Assembly (NCBI RefSeq): GCF_958450345.1
Contig: NC_088782.1
Coordinates: forward strand, 101,586,358 to 101,650,357
Length of the DNA: 64,000 nucleotides
Direction of reading: 5' to 3'
Origin: Calliphora vicina
Lineage: Eukaryota > Arthropoda > Insecta > Diptera > Calliphoridae
The position numbers were made by a program, and so were the translations under genes. Shown here piece after piece: positions 24,000 through 35,490 of this stretch. Every line of letters starts with the position of its first letter. The stretch's first letter is position 1. The notes below the pieces were generated by a model. That model did not search any database and was not told the origin of the DNA. It saw only the letters and a program-made list of their open reading frames with translations.

Positions 24000-26900
24000 T
24001 TACATATTAAACAATTTAAAGAATAAAACATTGGTATAAAACAAAACTATGTGCACAATTTAGTAGACATCATGTTGTATAATGAATTTGGATTTTAAAC
24101 TAATTAATATTAAGTATACATAGTGGTGGACTGGTATTATTTCTAATGAAAATATTCCAAAAAGACCAGCAACATTTTTTCGTTTTACTTTAAATTTTGT
24201 TTAAATCTTTCGCCATAAATAGTAAAGTCTACATCTATAATATTACTAGCGGATACCCAGCGTGAGCCACTACGATAAAAATTCTTTATTATTAGTTCCG
24301 GATTTGTAGAGATACCGATAGTACCCATTTCTGCGCTCTTAAAATTTTAATTTCCAAAGCATACCTCCGAAGTGAATCTACGCATCGAAATAAGTGCCTA
24401 TGTACAAAATTTCAAACATTCAAAAGTTCAAATTAGGGAAACATTTTTGTGTACGAAAATTCGAAAATCGGCATTACGAATGGACCAAATGTAGGCGTCT
24501 AAAGCCATCTTCAGAAAATATCTTTTCCAATGGATCGGATTTGGAGCTAATCGGTTGGATGGTCTCAGAGTCTATAACGGACATAGATACAAACATTTTT
24601 TGTATTTTATTTATATAGATTCTGGATATTTAACTGTATTACAATTGACCAAATATACATTGTTGGTTAAAATATAAAATATTTAAGGAAGATCATAAAT
24701 AATTATTTTTTATATTTATACTGTAGCAGAGTTATAAGCCAGAAATATAAGATAATAATACGAGGTTTAGCATAAAATTCTCATAAAATTTTCTTAACAA
24801 TTTCTTCATTTAAAGAATCTGTAGTTTTAAATTTACAAAACGGATACTAAATGGTCAACAAAGATTTGTTTGTCTCTAATTTAAAATATGATTATTTTTA
24901 ATTAAATAAAAATAAATATTTTCATTAAATACTCATTTAATATGGCTTTGAAAAGCAACTTATTTGCAAGAAACTTAATTTTCTTTTAGTTTTAAAATTA
25001 TTCTGTTTTCGGTCTATGTTTATTTCTGTGTCTTTAATTTTCCTTATTTTCATGTTTAGTTTTGTTTTGTTTTTAATTATTTTTTTTATTTTTGTTTTAT
25101 AAAGTAGTTTTTACCTCATTACCTACATATAGATATAAGCAAAAAGGAAAAACATGGCAGTTCAACACTGATGCTGTTGCTTCCACTACTGCCACAAAAT
25201 GTGGCAGTGTTTATATATTAAGTTGTGTAACAGTGTTTGTGTTGTTTGTATGTGCGTTGATTACTAAAGAAACACTTAATTTTCATGCAAAGAAAATAAA
25301 ATAAAAAATTCAGAAGAAAACAACCAAAACTTTTCTTTATGTTAAATGTAGCTGACAGTCTATATATTTTTTTTTGTTGAACACTGTGTTATATAAGAAA
25401 CAATGTTAAATGCAACAACGATAACAACTATAACATTCATTTGCAACTTTTGTTTATGTAGTAGAAGAAAGTCTTAGTAGCTTTGTTTATGTAGTAGAAG
25501 AAAGTCTTAGTAGCATGGCAAATAGTATTTTAATGGGAAGAAAGGTACCAAATTTTAAATCGTGTTGAATATTGTGCCTAATAAAAAGAATGACCAGAAT
25601 TTTAATTTATTCCTTACTAAAAGAAAATGTTTTGCACGCATCTTAACCGAGTATCTAAAGATATTAGATTCTTTGCTAGAAAACGAACTTTGACAATAAT
25701 AAAGTGCCATTCATTTGACACTTCTTGATAAATTCTTGTGTAAAAATACATAAAAAGTACTTTGGTACCTTACGAAATTGTACTTAGTACCTGAATTTCT
25801 CCCTTATATTGCTATAGATCTCTATTTTTAATGATGCACAAACAAAAAAAAGTTTTTTGTTATGTTTTTCTGCAACACAAAAAAAGTAGTTGTTATTTTC
25901 TGTTCCCTACATAAAGAAACATTAGTTTTTTTTAAAAAAAAAAGAACAAAAAGAGAAATGAAACAGTTTCTTCTTTTTTTAATTCGTATGTTTTTTGTTT
26001 TCATACTTTTCACTGTTGATTTTGTAATTAGAACAACGTGGAGAGTAGAAAAATAAATATGAACTTCATTAAAACGGATTGACGCGTTCTAGAATAATTT
26101 CAGCATTAAATGTGACGCGCTTACATATACATAGAACAAACTATATTTTTTTTCTAAGTGTGTTTTTTTCTGCTTTAATGAAAAACAGTAAGAAAGAAAA
26201 AGTTTTTTTGTTTTCTTTCAACAAATAAGAAATAAAGTAAAACATGACACACAAACATTATTTCTTAATTAAATTTCGCAAAAAAAAAAAAAAGAAAACA
26301 TTCATTTACTTAAGTTGTACACGTATCAATGTTTTTAATTAAGTTGAAAACATATTGATACATTTTCCAATCGAAATGTTAACAATTCACAAGAAAAGTA
26401 TTAAAAAGCGAAGACTTGCTGCAAGTACGGATGAAAGGTGATGCAAGTTTTAAAGGAAATTACAAGACATGTTGAACATGGGATAGTGGTTGGTTATTTG
26501 GCAAACTTTACTAGTTTGAGAAGTGAGAAATCGATAGAAAAATAAATATTTTTTGCTAAAGCCATTAGGTAGAGACATGATTATTATGATAACTTGTGAG
26601 TAATTTCGGCAAAATTTATCATGAGCCATTAGGAAGAAAGGGTATGTAAACAAATAAAATTATCACTTTCCATGATCACTTATAGATACAGCATGGAGCA
26701 CTATTAGTGCCACAGAACCATAATCAAGCCGATGAATTGGGACTGAATAATATTTGATTTCATTAACCGGATGCACAATGGGGATGAATCAGAATATTTG
26801 GAAAATAAATCTGCTATTTCTATCAGGATAATCCGATTGACATTAAATTTTCAAACAAAAGACAATGCTCAGTGAGACGGCATCAAAATATTTTATATAT

Positions 26901-27295
26901 ATAAATCTACCCTTTTTAAAAGGTTCCTCTGATTTCACATAGGCGCAGCAGAAAAGTATTCTAGTACTCCTCTTTTGGTGACGACGGACACCACATCCCC
27001 TCAGAAGCGATGATGTGGGATTTCAAAATAAGACACCTCACCTCAGATATGCAATGAATGTAAACGGCTGTGAATTTTTTGTCAAAGATTTTAGTATATT
27101 CTTAAAGCACCTAATTATGTGAGGAAATTAGCCATTTTAAAATTTCACCATACCTTATTCCCATTTTTTCACAATATCGGGAACCATTTATAAAAAATTT
27201 CAATAATGATTCCTTTTAATTAAACAATAAATAGAGACATAAAATTAAAATATTTTAAAAGCAATATGTTTTACTAACGCATGAACATACAAATA
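24000..27295. other. No gene seen; AT-rich with small duplications
   Basis: Holds a possible transposon edge at 24243 (tactagcggatacccagcgtg) and a direct 33 bp duplication at 25447..25513 (tttgtttatgtagtagaaga...). Several A/T homopolymers lie near 25920 and 26280. Short frames here lack any recognisable protein similarity. Confidence 0.5.
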
Positions 27296-27299
27296 TAAA

Positions 27300-27945
27300 A
27301 TGGCTTTTAAACGCGGTTTGGCTTACGAAGAAATTGCTACTTTTTTGGAAATAATTTTAGACGACTCGGATTCACTGGAAAATGTGAGCGAGTCGAAAGA
27401 TGAATTAATTGAGGATGTTTAAAGTGATGTAAATATGATCTTGTTGACATCCTTGAGCCTGATGAGAATATACCACCGATGCAGGAAAATCCTTAAGAAC
27501 CTGATAGTTTTACTATTTCTTTCGTTAGCCGGGTTACTACGATATTTTTACCAACTATAAGAAATAAAAGTAAGCACTGCTGGACTACACCAAAGGTTCA
27601 AAGCGCTTTACGAAACTATGAATGTAATTCGTATGGAAAGAAAACCAACTCGGGAATGCAAATCACTGTACGACCCAATTTCATGCTACTGTATTTTTTA
27701 TCACCGAAATAATTTCGAAAATTGTTCATTGGACCAATGCCGAAATTTTCATAAATCGTTAAAAAGATATGAGAACTTAAACTTTTAAAGACACAAATTC
27801 AAAAGAAATTTTTGCTCTAATAGGCATACTTACTCAATCAGCAGCATTGGATAATAAGTAACTATTTACTGACAAGTTGTTCAACTCTACCTACAGTGGA
27901 ACACGATTTACAGCAACCGTGAGTCGTATATGGCGACCTCAAAAA
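27300..27945 (+). pseudogene. piggyBac-like transposase remnant
   Basis: Shifting frames give an acidic N-terminal part with LDDSDSLENVSESKDE, then RNKSKHCW (cf. the piggyBac KxKHxW segment), then IVHWTNAEIFIN, TNSKEIFALIGILTQSAA and FNSTYSGTRFTATVSRIW. These follow the order of a piggyBac transposase N-terminal half, including the EE(I/L)xALIGIL segment before the first catalytic Asp. Stops and frameshifts are frequent and the part with the catalytic residues is gone. No TTAA-flanked inverted ends were located. A dead, 3'-truncated copy. Confidence 0.72.
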
Positions 27946-30540
27946 TTTAGTTGGTAAATATTGCATATAATGCTTATCGATTTATTTTTTGGTTTATATA
28001 AATGAATACAGATATTATTATCTAAACAAAGTACAAAGAAAATATTTATTTAAGTTTTTCCAACCCAATTGAAGTCTTTTTTAAAAAATTCTTTAAGTTG
28101 TCTTTTTTTTTAAGGCTAATTTAGTTTTATTTTTATTACTAATTTATGTATAAAGATGATTTTATTTTAAAAGAAATTGAAAAAATAAATGATTCCAACC
28201 AATACAAATTATCAATATTATTTTCCTAGCATAACTAGCATACGTCTTTCAGACGTATCGTTATCTTTTCAGTACAAAAAAATAACGTTACATAACTGAT
28301 GGTTCGATTTCCATCAGAGACTCTGCGTGTATCTACAGACAAGCAAAACGCTTCGCAGATTGTGTTTGTTAAAATAAAAATTATTTCACCTATCCTCCAT
28401 ACAAATGTACCCGGAAAACAGTTTGAGCAGTCATAAATATGTTGTTGATGCTACAATCCTGAAAATTTTTTTTTAGTTCTAAGTACTCTGAAATTATACT
28501 GTAAAGCATGGCAAAAATCGGACAACAGTAGTCACTAGTCTTCATACTAGTTCCCACTCAGAATGTGACTTGAACATAATTGTCTTATAATAATAACTAT
28601 CGTGATGAAATTGGACATAAACCAGTTTTGTATTAACCAAAATATTTTTAACAACTTTTGTGTAGTAGTCGGCAATACAGTTACCTAAAACATCAAAATA
28701 CAGTAACCTAAAACATCAAAGCGTAGGAAATTTTGATTATTTTCTAAAATGTATAGAATTTTTAAGAATTAAAAAATTCATAGAAAAATAAGGCGAAAAC
28801 ATTTATGAAATTGTTTGCATATTTTTAATTTTTAAAATACAATATATAGAAATTATTTATTAAAATGCAATGAGACAAAAAAATTAGATTTGTTATTGAG
28901 AATCCCATAATAACTGAAAACAGTTTTCAAAAATCCCGATAATTCACCTATTGACACTAAGATTTTTATGTACCGATGCAAAAATAAGACGGCGGCTTAG
29001 TATATTACAGATTACACGTACATCCGCAAATTTCCGCAACTAACTTCAGCACTTTTATTATCTTATGAATCAGATTAATACAATGAAAAAGAAACCTACG
29101 GGGGAACACAACCAAAACTTTAAATAAACATAATGAAGTTTTACAAAAAAGTAACAAACCAATAGGTTAAATAAAAAATAATTTTCACAAAAATTACAAC
29201 ATAAGTTAGTTTTTATTATTCTCTAAAGATAAAATAAATACCTTTAACTTCAAAATCCATTGAAAATAATTTAATTTTGTAGACTACAGCATTTTCAAGA
29301 CCGTTTTGAAGTGTATTTTTGCTTTGAATTATTCTTCTAGCGTTCAGCTGCGCTTTGCAAATGAACATGTACTCATGTTTTAATTTTATTTTTAAAAAGT
29401 CTCGTTAGATTTCCAGCAAAATCTGATTTGCCATTAAAAAGATTGGACATTTAAGAGACAATTTTTTTGCATTTTTTCAAAATATTTTGTTATCGTTTTT
29501 TTTTTAATTTTGGCCTACGGGCCAAAAAAACTAAAATTTTAATATTCAAATGCGAATATTTCTTAAAATATAAGAGATAATTCCTGTGGTTTTTGTATGC
29601 CTCTTCTATGTAGTAAATTCTGCATGTACAAAAATCTTTCAAATTGGATCGAGAACATAAATTTTACATAATTTTATATGCCCGAGATACCCCAATTTGG
29701 GGACTTTAGGCACCTTGGTATTTAATGTCCAAATTCATAACTTAAACTCAGCTATAAATTCCCTATAGAGATTGGATTAAAATACTACTACTCTTCATTT
29801 ATAATTTACATATTTATTTCCACATTCATTCTATTTCCCCACTATGCTGGACAGGGTAACGTATGAGAAATATTTAATTTTTTTTATTTCAATATTAATC
29901 ATACGTCATATGGGCTTGCATTCGTACTTAGAGATTCAAAATAAGACTACGAACTATGTTACATATGATGAATATTTAATTGATTTGAAATTTAATAATA
30001 ATCATACGTCTTGGGAATGTTGATGTGATATTGATTGTGAAAATATATTCATTATCCTAAACTTATATTAATAGTTTTCATACAAAAATTATTTTAATTG
30101 TATTAACTCAAAAATTTATAACTTCAATTTTTGCAAGAAATCAACTCCCAACATCAATATCTATCTACTGTGAGAATTTCATAAACAATTTATTATTTCG
30201 ATTTGAGCCTTTATTCAACTTAAAAATAATCAAATTGTTTTATTTATGTTCTGTTTTTCTATTGCGAACGAGTGATTTGAGTGGAAATTTTACATGTATT
30301 TTGTTGTTGTTACAATAACAAAACACATGTTAAATTTCCACTCAAATTACTCGTTTGCATTAGCAAAACAGCACATTAAATTTGGTTGTATTTTGAGTTG
30401 ATACTGTTTTGTTGATAAAATATTTTAAAGAAAAACAAATGGAATTAGCTTACTAAACATATATTTTCAATGTAACCACAAACAGTTTTTTGTTTCTCCT
30501 AAATTGGTGAACGAATGCTATATATATATATTTAGCTCGG
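27946..30540. other. No gene seen; AT-rich sequence with small inverted pieces
   Basis: Contains two related blocks at 29857..29910 and 29958..30012, each starting acgtatgag/acatatgatg aaatatttaatt and ending aatcatacgtc, i.e. a rough 100 bp direct repeat with palindromic ends. Also holds the hairpin at 30251. No coding gene seen. Confidence 0.45.
30251..30371. repeat. Snap-back hairpin, about 58 bp arms
   Basis: ctgtttttctattgcgaacg at 30251 is mirrored by the cgtttgcattagcaaaacag end at 30371; the arms include gagtggaaattttacatgta and its mirror. The centre is ttgttgttacaataacaa. Likely a small palindromic MITE; target duplication not certain. Confidence 0.7.
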
Positions 30541-32005
30541 TCCAGAATTCTCTGAGTTATAAAATTTGACATTTTGGCCAAACATAAAAATATTTAAAAA
30601 AAAAAATAAAAAAAATTTAATATTTTTTTTTCGAAATCAAAAACTTTTTTAACTTTTTTTTGAAAATGGGCCCTTTTTTTCTTCAAATAAAGCTTAGATA
30701 TTTTCCTTGAAGACCTACACTGAATCAATTAAGTCTCCGTACAGACATACTCATAATATAAACTAGCTATTTATGGTCACTTTTCAATACATATTTAAAC
30801 CTTTTTTTAATTCATTTTATAAAGATAGTCACCCCCAGACTTAAATATTAGTTTCCAGAAATGTGAATACTAATCTTTCCAACCCCCAAAAATTAAGCTT
30901 TTGCTTATTATTGTATATCGCCTTTTAAAATCCATCATAACATATTAATTATAACTTGTTTTTGAAATTTATATCTCTGTTTCTTTTTCTCTGGTGTTCA
31001 GTTAATTCTATAAAATTTTGACTTTGAAAGGGTTTTCCTTTATTAATAAACAATAAAGTTACATCCGTAAGTTCCCGGTTGTGGGGAAGCTTAACCCTCT
31101 GCCACTGACGTGGTAGTCTAACAGGCATCAATAAAAAGAAAACAGGGGTTTCCCCCGTTATTTTTCAATCATCGTCTTTCTCGTTTTCAGTACCTTCTTA
31201 CTACGTTTTACTATGTAGGTTTGAGTGACGAACGCGATCAAAGAGAGTGCAAGCGAAGTTTTGAGCAGAAAAGTGTCTACTACACAACAACGTCAATAGT
31301 AAAGTAAGTTGTCTGATAAAAAACCATCCCATCATTTTCGTTATATATTTGTAATGTTTCTTAAACAACACGTCAGTAGACGTGACAGTAAGTGCTGAAA
31401 AATTAGGTCCTGTATCACCATGGGTCGTTCAAAGCACACAGCAATAATTGTTAAGGAGTGACCATTATATAACGTGCCTAAGTAGTTATATTCACCTAGG
31501 TTTAATATTGGGATTACTTGCCTTAAAATAGTTAACTGTACGGAGACTTTTTTGGTGATACTTTTCATACAATTATTGAATTTATGTAAATTTTTATGTT
31601 TTTAATGAAAATGTTTGTAGTTTTTTTATGTTGATTTCTAGTTTATAAGATTTTTTATAAAATGAATTAAAAAAAGGTTTAAATATGTATTGATAAGTGA
31701 CCATAAATAGCTAGTTTATATTACAAGTATTTCTGTACGGAGACTTAATTGATTCAGTGTATTTGGTCGCTTAGTGGGATGCGAGTTTGATATCTATCAA
31801 AAAAAATGTTTTGTAACTCAAATCATGCAATTTTAGACTTTTTTTGCAAAATCAAAAACTTTGTTTACTTTTTTTTCAAAATGGACCCTTTTTTAATTTT
31901 TTTGCTCAAAAGAAAGCTTGGATATTTTCCTTTCAGGCCTATTTGGTGGCTTAGTGGGATGCGAGTGGGATATCTTTCAAAATAAATTTTTTGTAACTCA
32001 AAACA

Positions 32006-32039
<34 letters not shown>

Positions 32040-32400
32040 CAAAAACGAACTTTTTTCCAAAATGGGCCTTTTTTTAAATTTTTTTTTGCTCAAAAGAAAG
32101 CTTGGGTCTAGTCCTTTAAGATCTATTTGGTCGCTTAGTGGGATGCGAGTGGGATATTTAGCAAAATAAATGTCTTTTAACTCAAGATATACAATTATTG
32201 ATTTTTTTTTTGGCAAAATCGAACTTTTTTTCAAAACAGGCCCTTTTTTAAATTTTTTTTGCTCAAAAGAAAGCTTAGGTCTATTCCTTTAAGAGCTTTT
32301 TGGTCTCGTAGTGGGATGCGAGTAAATTTCATACCGATCGGAAGACATCGATTTTAAAAGTTGGTTCACTTGACGTGAAATCCCCCATATATAACCTGAC
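30540..32400 (+). repeat. ~180 bp tandem repeat family, about four units, split by a transposon
   Basis: The motif cttagtgggatgcgag recurs at about 31770, 31950, 32133 and 32308 (spacings 180, 183, 174). Each unit goes on to a poly-T tract, caaaatgggccctttttt, gctcaaaagaaagcttgg and attttcctt. A further unit before 30717 is cut by the inserted element at 30718. The array ends with accgatcggaagacatcga. Reverse copies occur near 18960..19640. Non-coding. Confidence 0.82.
30718..31759. mobile_element. Non-autonomous Tc1-like element with ~108 bp inverted repeats
   Basis: Ends CACTGAATCAATTAAGTCTC are mirrored with few mismatches for about 108 bp (30718..30826 and 31650..31759). TA flanks both sides (30716..30717, 31760..31761). 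The insertion interrupts a 180 bp repeat whose intact versions show the empty site gaccTATTTGGTCGC. An internal ATG at 31430 begins GRSKHTA..VKE, like the N-terminus of Tc1-type transposases, then stops; the rest of the gene appears deleted. A TIR-like ctgtacggagactt also lies at 31537. Confidence 0.82.
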
Positions 32401-33520
32401 ATCGTATTAATGGGGTTGAGGCTAATATTCTAACCCTCATTAAAAAAAAAGTCTAGTTATGTGTTACTAATAGTTATACTAACAGTTTTCACGGATACAA
32501 ATTTTAAACGTCAGAACAACTATTAACTATTACTAAACTTTGTGTTAATGGGAGTAAGTATCTATAAAATTAAATGGAAATTAATACAATATAAATATTT
32601 TAGTGAACATTTTTAATGTCAATTTGAAGAATATTTGTAGCATTGGTCTCTAACCTGGGGGGAATTTCTAAAACAAATTAAAATATATCTTTAATTTCTA
32701 TAACAACAGATCGATTTGGAAACGTAGTATAGGGATATTTTAGACCAACATAAGTGGGGCCATTGAAAGTTTCATGAGTATTCAACTATCTGTTTCAAAT
32801 TTATAGATTTATTTCCATTTTTTGAATACTACACGCACTGGGTAGTATTGCATGACGGAATTGGCTCCATTGTTTGGGCATATTGTGGTGATGCAAGTAA
32901 ACTCTTTCAGACATTTAAAGCACTTTCTATATAACAGAAACGAATTGAGTGCCGTAGAAAAAAAATCAGCTTATCATATATTATCTTCTAACAAAATATG
33001 TGCTTTACATAGAGTATTCATAATGCACCCATATGAGTACTTGAACCAACTCACATCAGGGGTTATGATAAATACTCTAATTTCAACTGTGACAAAAAGA
33101 TACTCAGAAGATACACAGAGAGCCTCTAGCATGGGGGAACCCTCCACAAGACTTACCGAAAAGTTAATATATCGAAAGTTCCTCAATTCCTTTGAATTGA
33201 CAATGCCTTCTTTAAACGTTTTAAATACTAATGATATCATATTCTAATATTTTATAATATTCTTAAATGATTTCAAAAGCAGCACTATAATATTCGAATA
33301 TGTGGTATAATTTTTTATCTTTATAAATCGTTAATAAATAAAAAGCAATTAATACTACCATCATACTTCAATTCTTTGGAATAAATTAGCAATATCAATT
33401 TCAACCAAAAATTACTTCTCTTATATGTTTCAGCAACATTTCTTCTTTTATTTTGTATGGCTTTTCATCCTATTTTATATACATAAATATTTATAGTGGT
33501 TTTATTATTATTTTTATTTA
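32401..33520. other. No recognised gene; one unplaced 131-codon frame
   Basis: A frame at 32852..33247 (+) reads MTELAPLFGHIVVMQVNSFRHLKHFLYNRN and continues without low complexity. I do not recognise it; it has no membrane span or motif, and no splice or start context marks it as real. It could be a chance frame, an upstream exon or transposon debris. The rest is AT-rich. Confidence 0.35.
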
Positions 33521-33523
33521 CAG

Positions 33524-34164
33524 ACCACCGGCTTTGGCGGTTTGCCTGATGTTACCGAACACTCCAATATACGTCGTACCATATCCCGCCAAAATTCCAC
33601 ATCGAACAGTGATTCTGGTGGTGAAATATCAAGTATACAAAAATCAAAAGTTAATTTCAATGACACTAAATCACCTTCAGATGCCACTGAAACCACCACC
33701 GTAGATGCAGCGACGAAAACAAAACGCAAATCGAAAGGTTCCCAGCAACTGCATCATCACAACAGTCATCATCATCTTCATCACAATCGCCATCGTCACG
33801 GTGGTGGCAGTGACAATGTACAGCACAAAATCGGTCGCAGTTCATGTGTTATTGTATTAACACTGATTGTTGCACTGGGCCTGCTGGCTGTCGCAACAAC
33901 ACTATTGTATCAGCATTTTGTTACGACACCCAGCCGCAACTCACACACACAAAGACTGAAAATCGTTACACGCATATTGCGTGACGTGCCCCTGGTCGAT
34001 GGGCATAATAATTTTGCGTGGAATGTTCGTAAATATGCACACAGTAGTCTGGAGCTGGTGCATGTGAGCAATGATATAAATCATAAATCGATGTGGGTAC
34101 GACCGGCCTGGGCGCAAACGGACATGGAGCGTTTAAAGCAGGGTCATGTGGGTGTTCAAGTGTG
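33524..34164 (+). CDS. Membrane dipeptidase-like protein, internal exon with N-terminal membrane anchor (partial)
   Basis: This exon encodes 213 codons plus two bases. It begins after a pyrimidine-rich acceptor (cag at 33521..33523) and ends at a GTAAGT donor. No Met opens it: in-frame TAG lies at 33494 and the first in-frame Met is far inside the domain, so an unidentified upstream exon must supply the start. Numbering from the exon start, residues 1..75 are Ser/Thr-rich, 76..92 His-rich, about 107..129 a hydrophobic membrane span, and 150 onward the start of the peptidase M19 barrel (VPLVDGHNNFAWNVRKYA). The layout suggests a type II membrane protein with the catalytic domain outside the cytoplasm. 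Family members hydrolyse dipeptides with two zinc ions; the first ligand pair is normally HxD in DGHND, but here it reads HNN (second Asn at 34010..34012). The family call is firm; activity is doubtful. Confidence 0.9.
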
Positions 34165-34170
34165 GTAAGT

Positions 34171-35470
34171 AGAAATTCATATATAAAAGCAACTGTTTTT
34201 GTCAAAAATCCACAGGAGGTAGAAAGAAGCCTAGTGGAAGACACTAGAAATTTTATGTAAGAATATGATTTACGAGGAATTTTTGTTGTTTTATGAAATA
34301 AATTGGTTGCGCAAGAATTCGTTTTTAAATGGAAACTGTAGCTGAAACATCCCTGAATATAGTTTCGGTTTTCATTGTATGCTAATTTCAAGGTTTGCTG
34401 CGGCAGGGATATGTGTTGATAGTCTTTTATTGCAAAATTTGCTCGGCTTTGTTGGTTGTAAAATCGTGAACAGAAAAAGCATGCATATTTTTGAATAAAA
34501 GAAGAATAAATACTTTTATAATTGTGGTCATGTACAGAGGATCAGGCTGAAACAGCTGTATTACTACTGTCATTAATGGTTACTTTTTCTTTTCTGCTGA
34601 ATAATAAGAAAATAATAAGAAATGCCTAAAAGTAATAATAAATACAATTCTGCATAGTTGCTCTGACCTTTTTGCTACCTATAAGTATAAAATTAAATTT
34701 CAAAAATATTTAAAATTGTATTTAATTATGTCAACTTACTACTTAATTTCTAAACTACCTTTTGACTTTCTTAACAATAAAAGCCAACATTTGGTCAACA
34801 TAACTAACTTTGATGTAGTTAAAATGCAGCAATATGCTTTGTTCTCAATGATGCTTACTTTGATTTCATGTCAAAATTCTAATTTCGGTAAATTTTCTAG
34901 ATTTCAAAACTTTCCTCCTTTACCATGTTGTGGTGCTGGCCAACTCTCAACAATAGCAACAATAATAAAAAAATCCAAAAACTCTTCAATTAAATTCATT
35001 TTAAGCTTTCATAGTATCAAATATTGTAGTCAAAATCTATTTTCCCAAAAAAAGAAATCTCTTAACCAACAATTGAGCATTTGTGTTTCTGCTTTTTACT
35101 GCACTTTTTCTTGTGTTAAAGGACATACTTATTATTGTTGCAAGCTAACCAAAATGTTGCCATTTCTTTTATGCAGCCAGTCAAGCAACCAACCTAGAAA
35201 CCATCGAGCCAACCTAACGACCAACAAAACTTTCTTGATAAAAGAACATTTTTGTTCATTCTAGTTCTAGGTGGCTTTGCTATTTTAAGTCGCATTTTAT
35301 GCCACAAAAAGAAATGCAAATTTTGGTTATTTTTGTTTGGCTTGTTCATATGACCTATACCATTGAAAGGCAAGTATGCTGAGTATCTCACTTAATTTGC
35401 ATACTTTGCTTGGAAATGCACATTTGTAGATTTGTCATGAGAGTAAAGTACGTGCACAAAAATAAGATTA
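34171..35470. other. Intronic, no gene recognised
   Basis: A 182-codon frame at 34716..35264 is Cys/Ser/Phe-rich with no known motif and is most likely chance in AT-rich intron DNA. Nothing else stands out. Confidence 0.45.
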
Positions 35471-35490
35471 TGACTAGAATATGACTAGAC

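Noticed and set aside
24243..24620. Possible LINE 3' end beginning tactagcggatacccag
   Set aside because: Only a short motif resembles known repeat ends; no coding or tail evidence.
33966..34391. 141-codon minus-strand frame opposite the dipeptidase exon
   Set aside because: Shadow of the coding exon on the other strand; it runs past the splice donor into intron.
34716..35264. 182-codon frame in the large intron
   Set aside because: No motif, biased Ser/Phe/Cys/Asn composition from AT-rich DNA, and no splice or start context.
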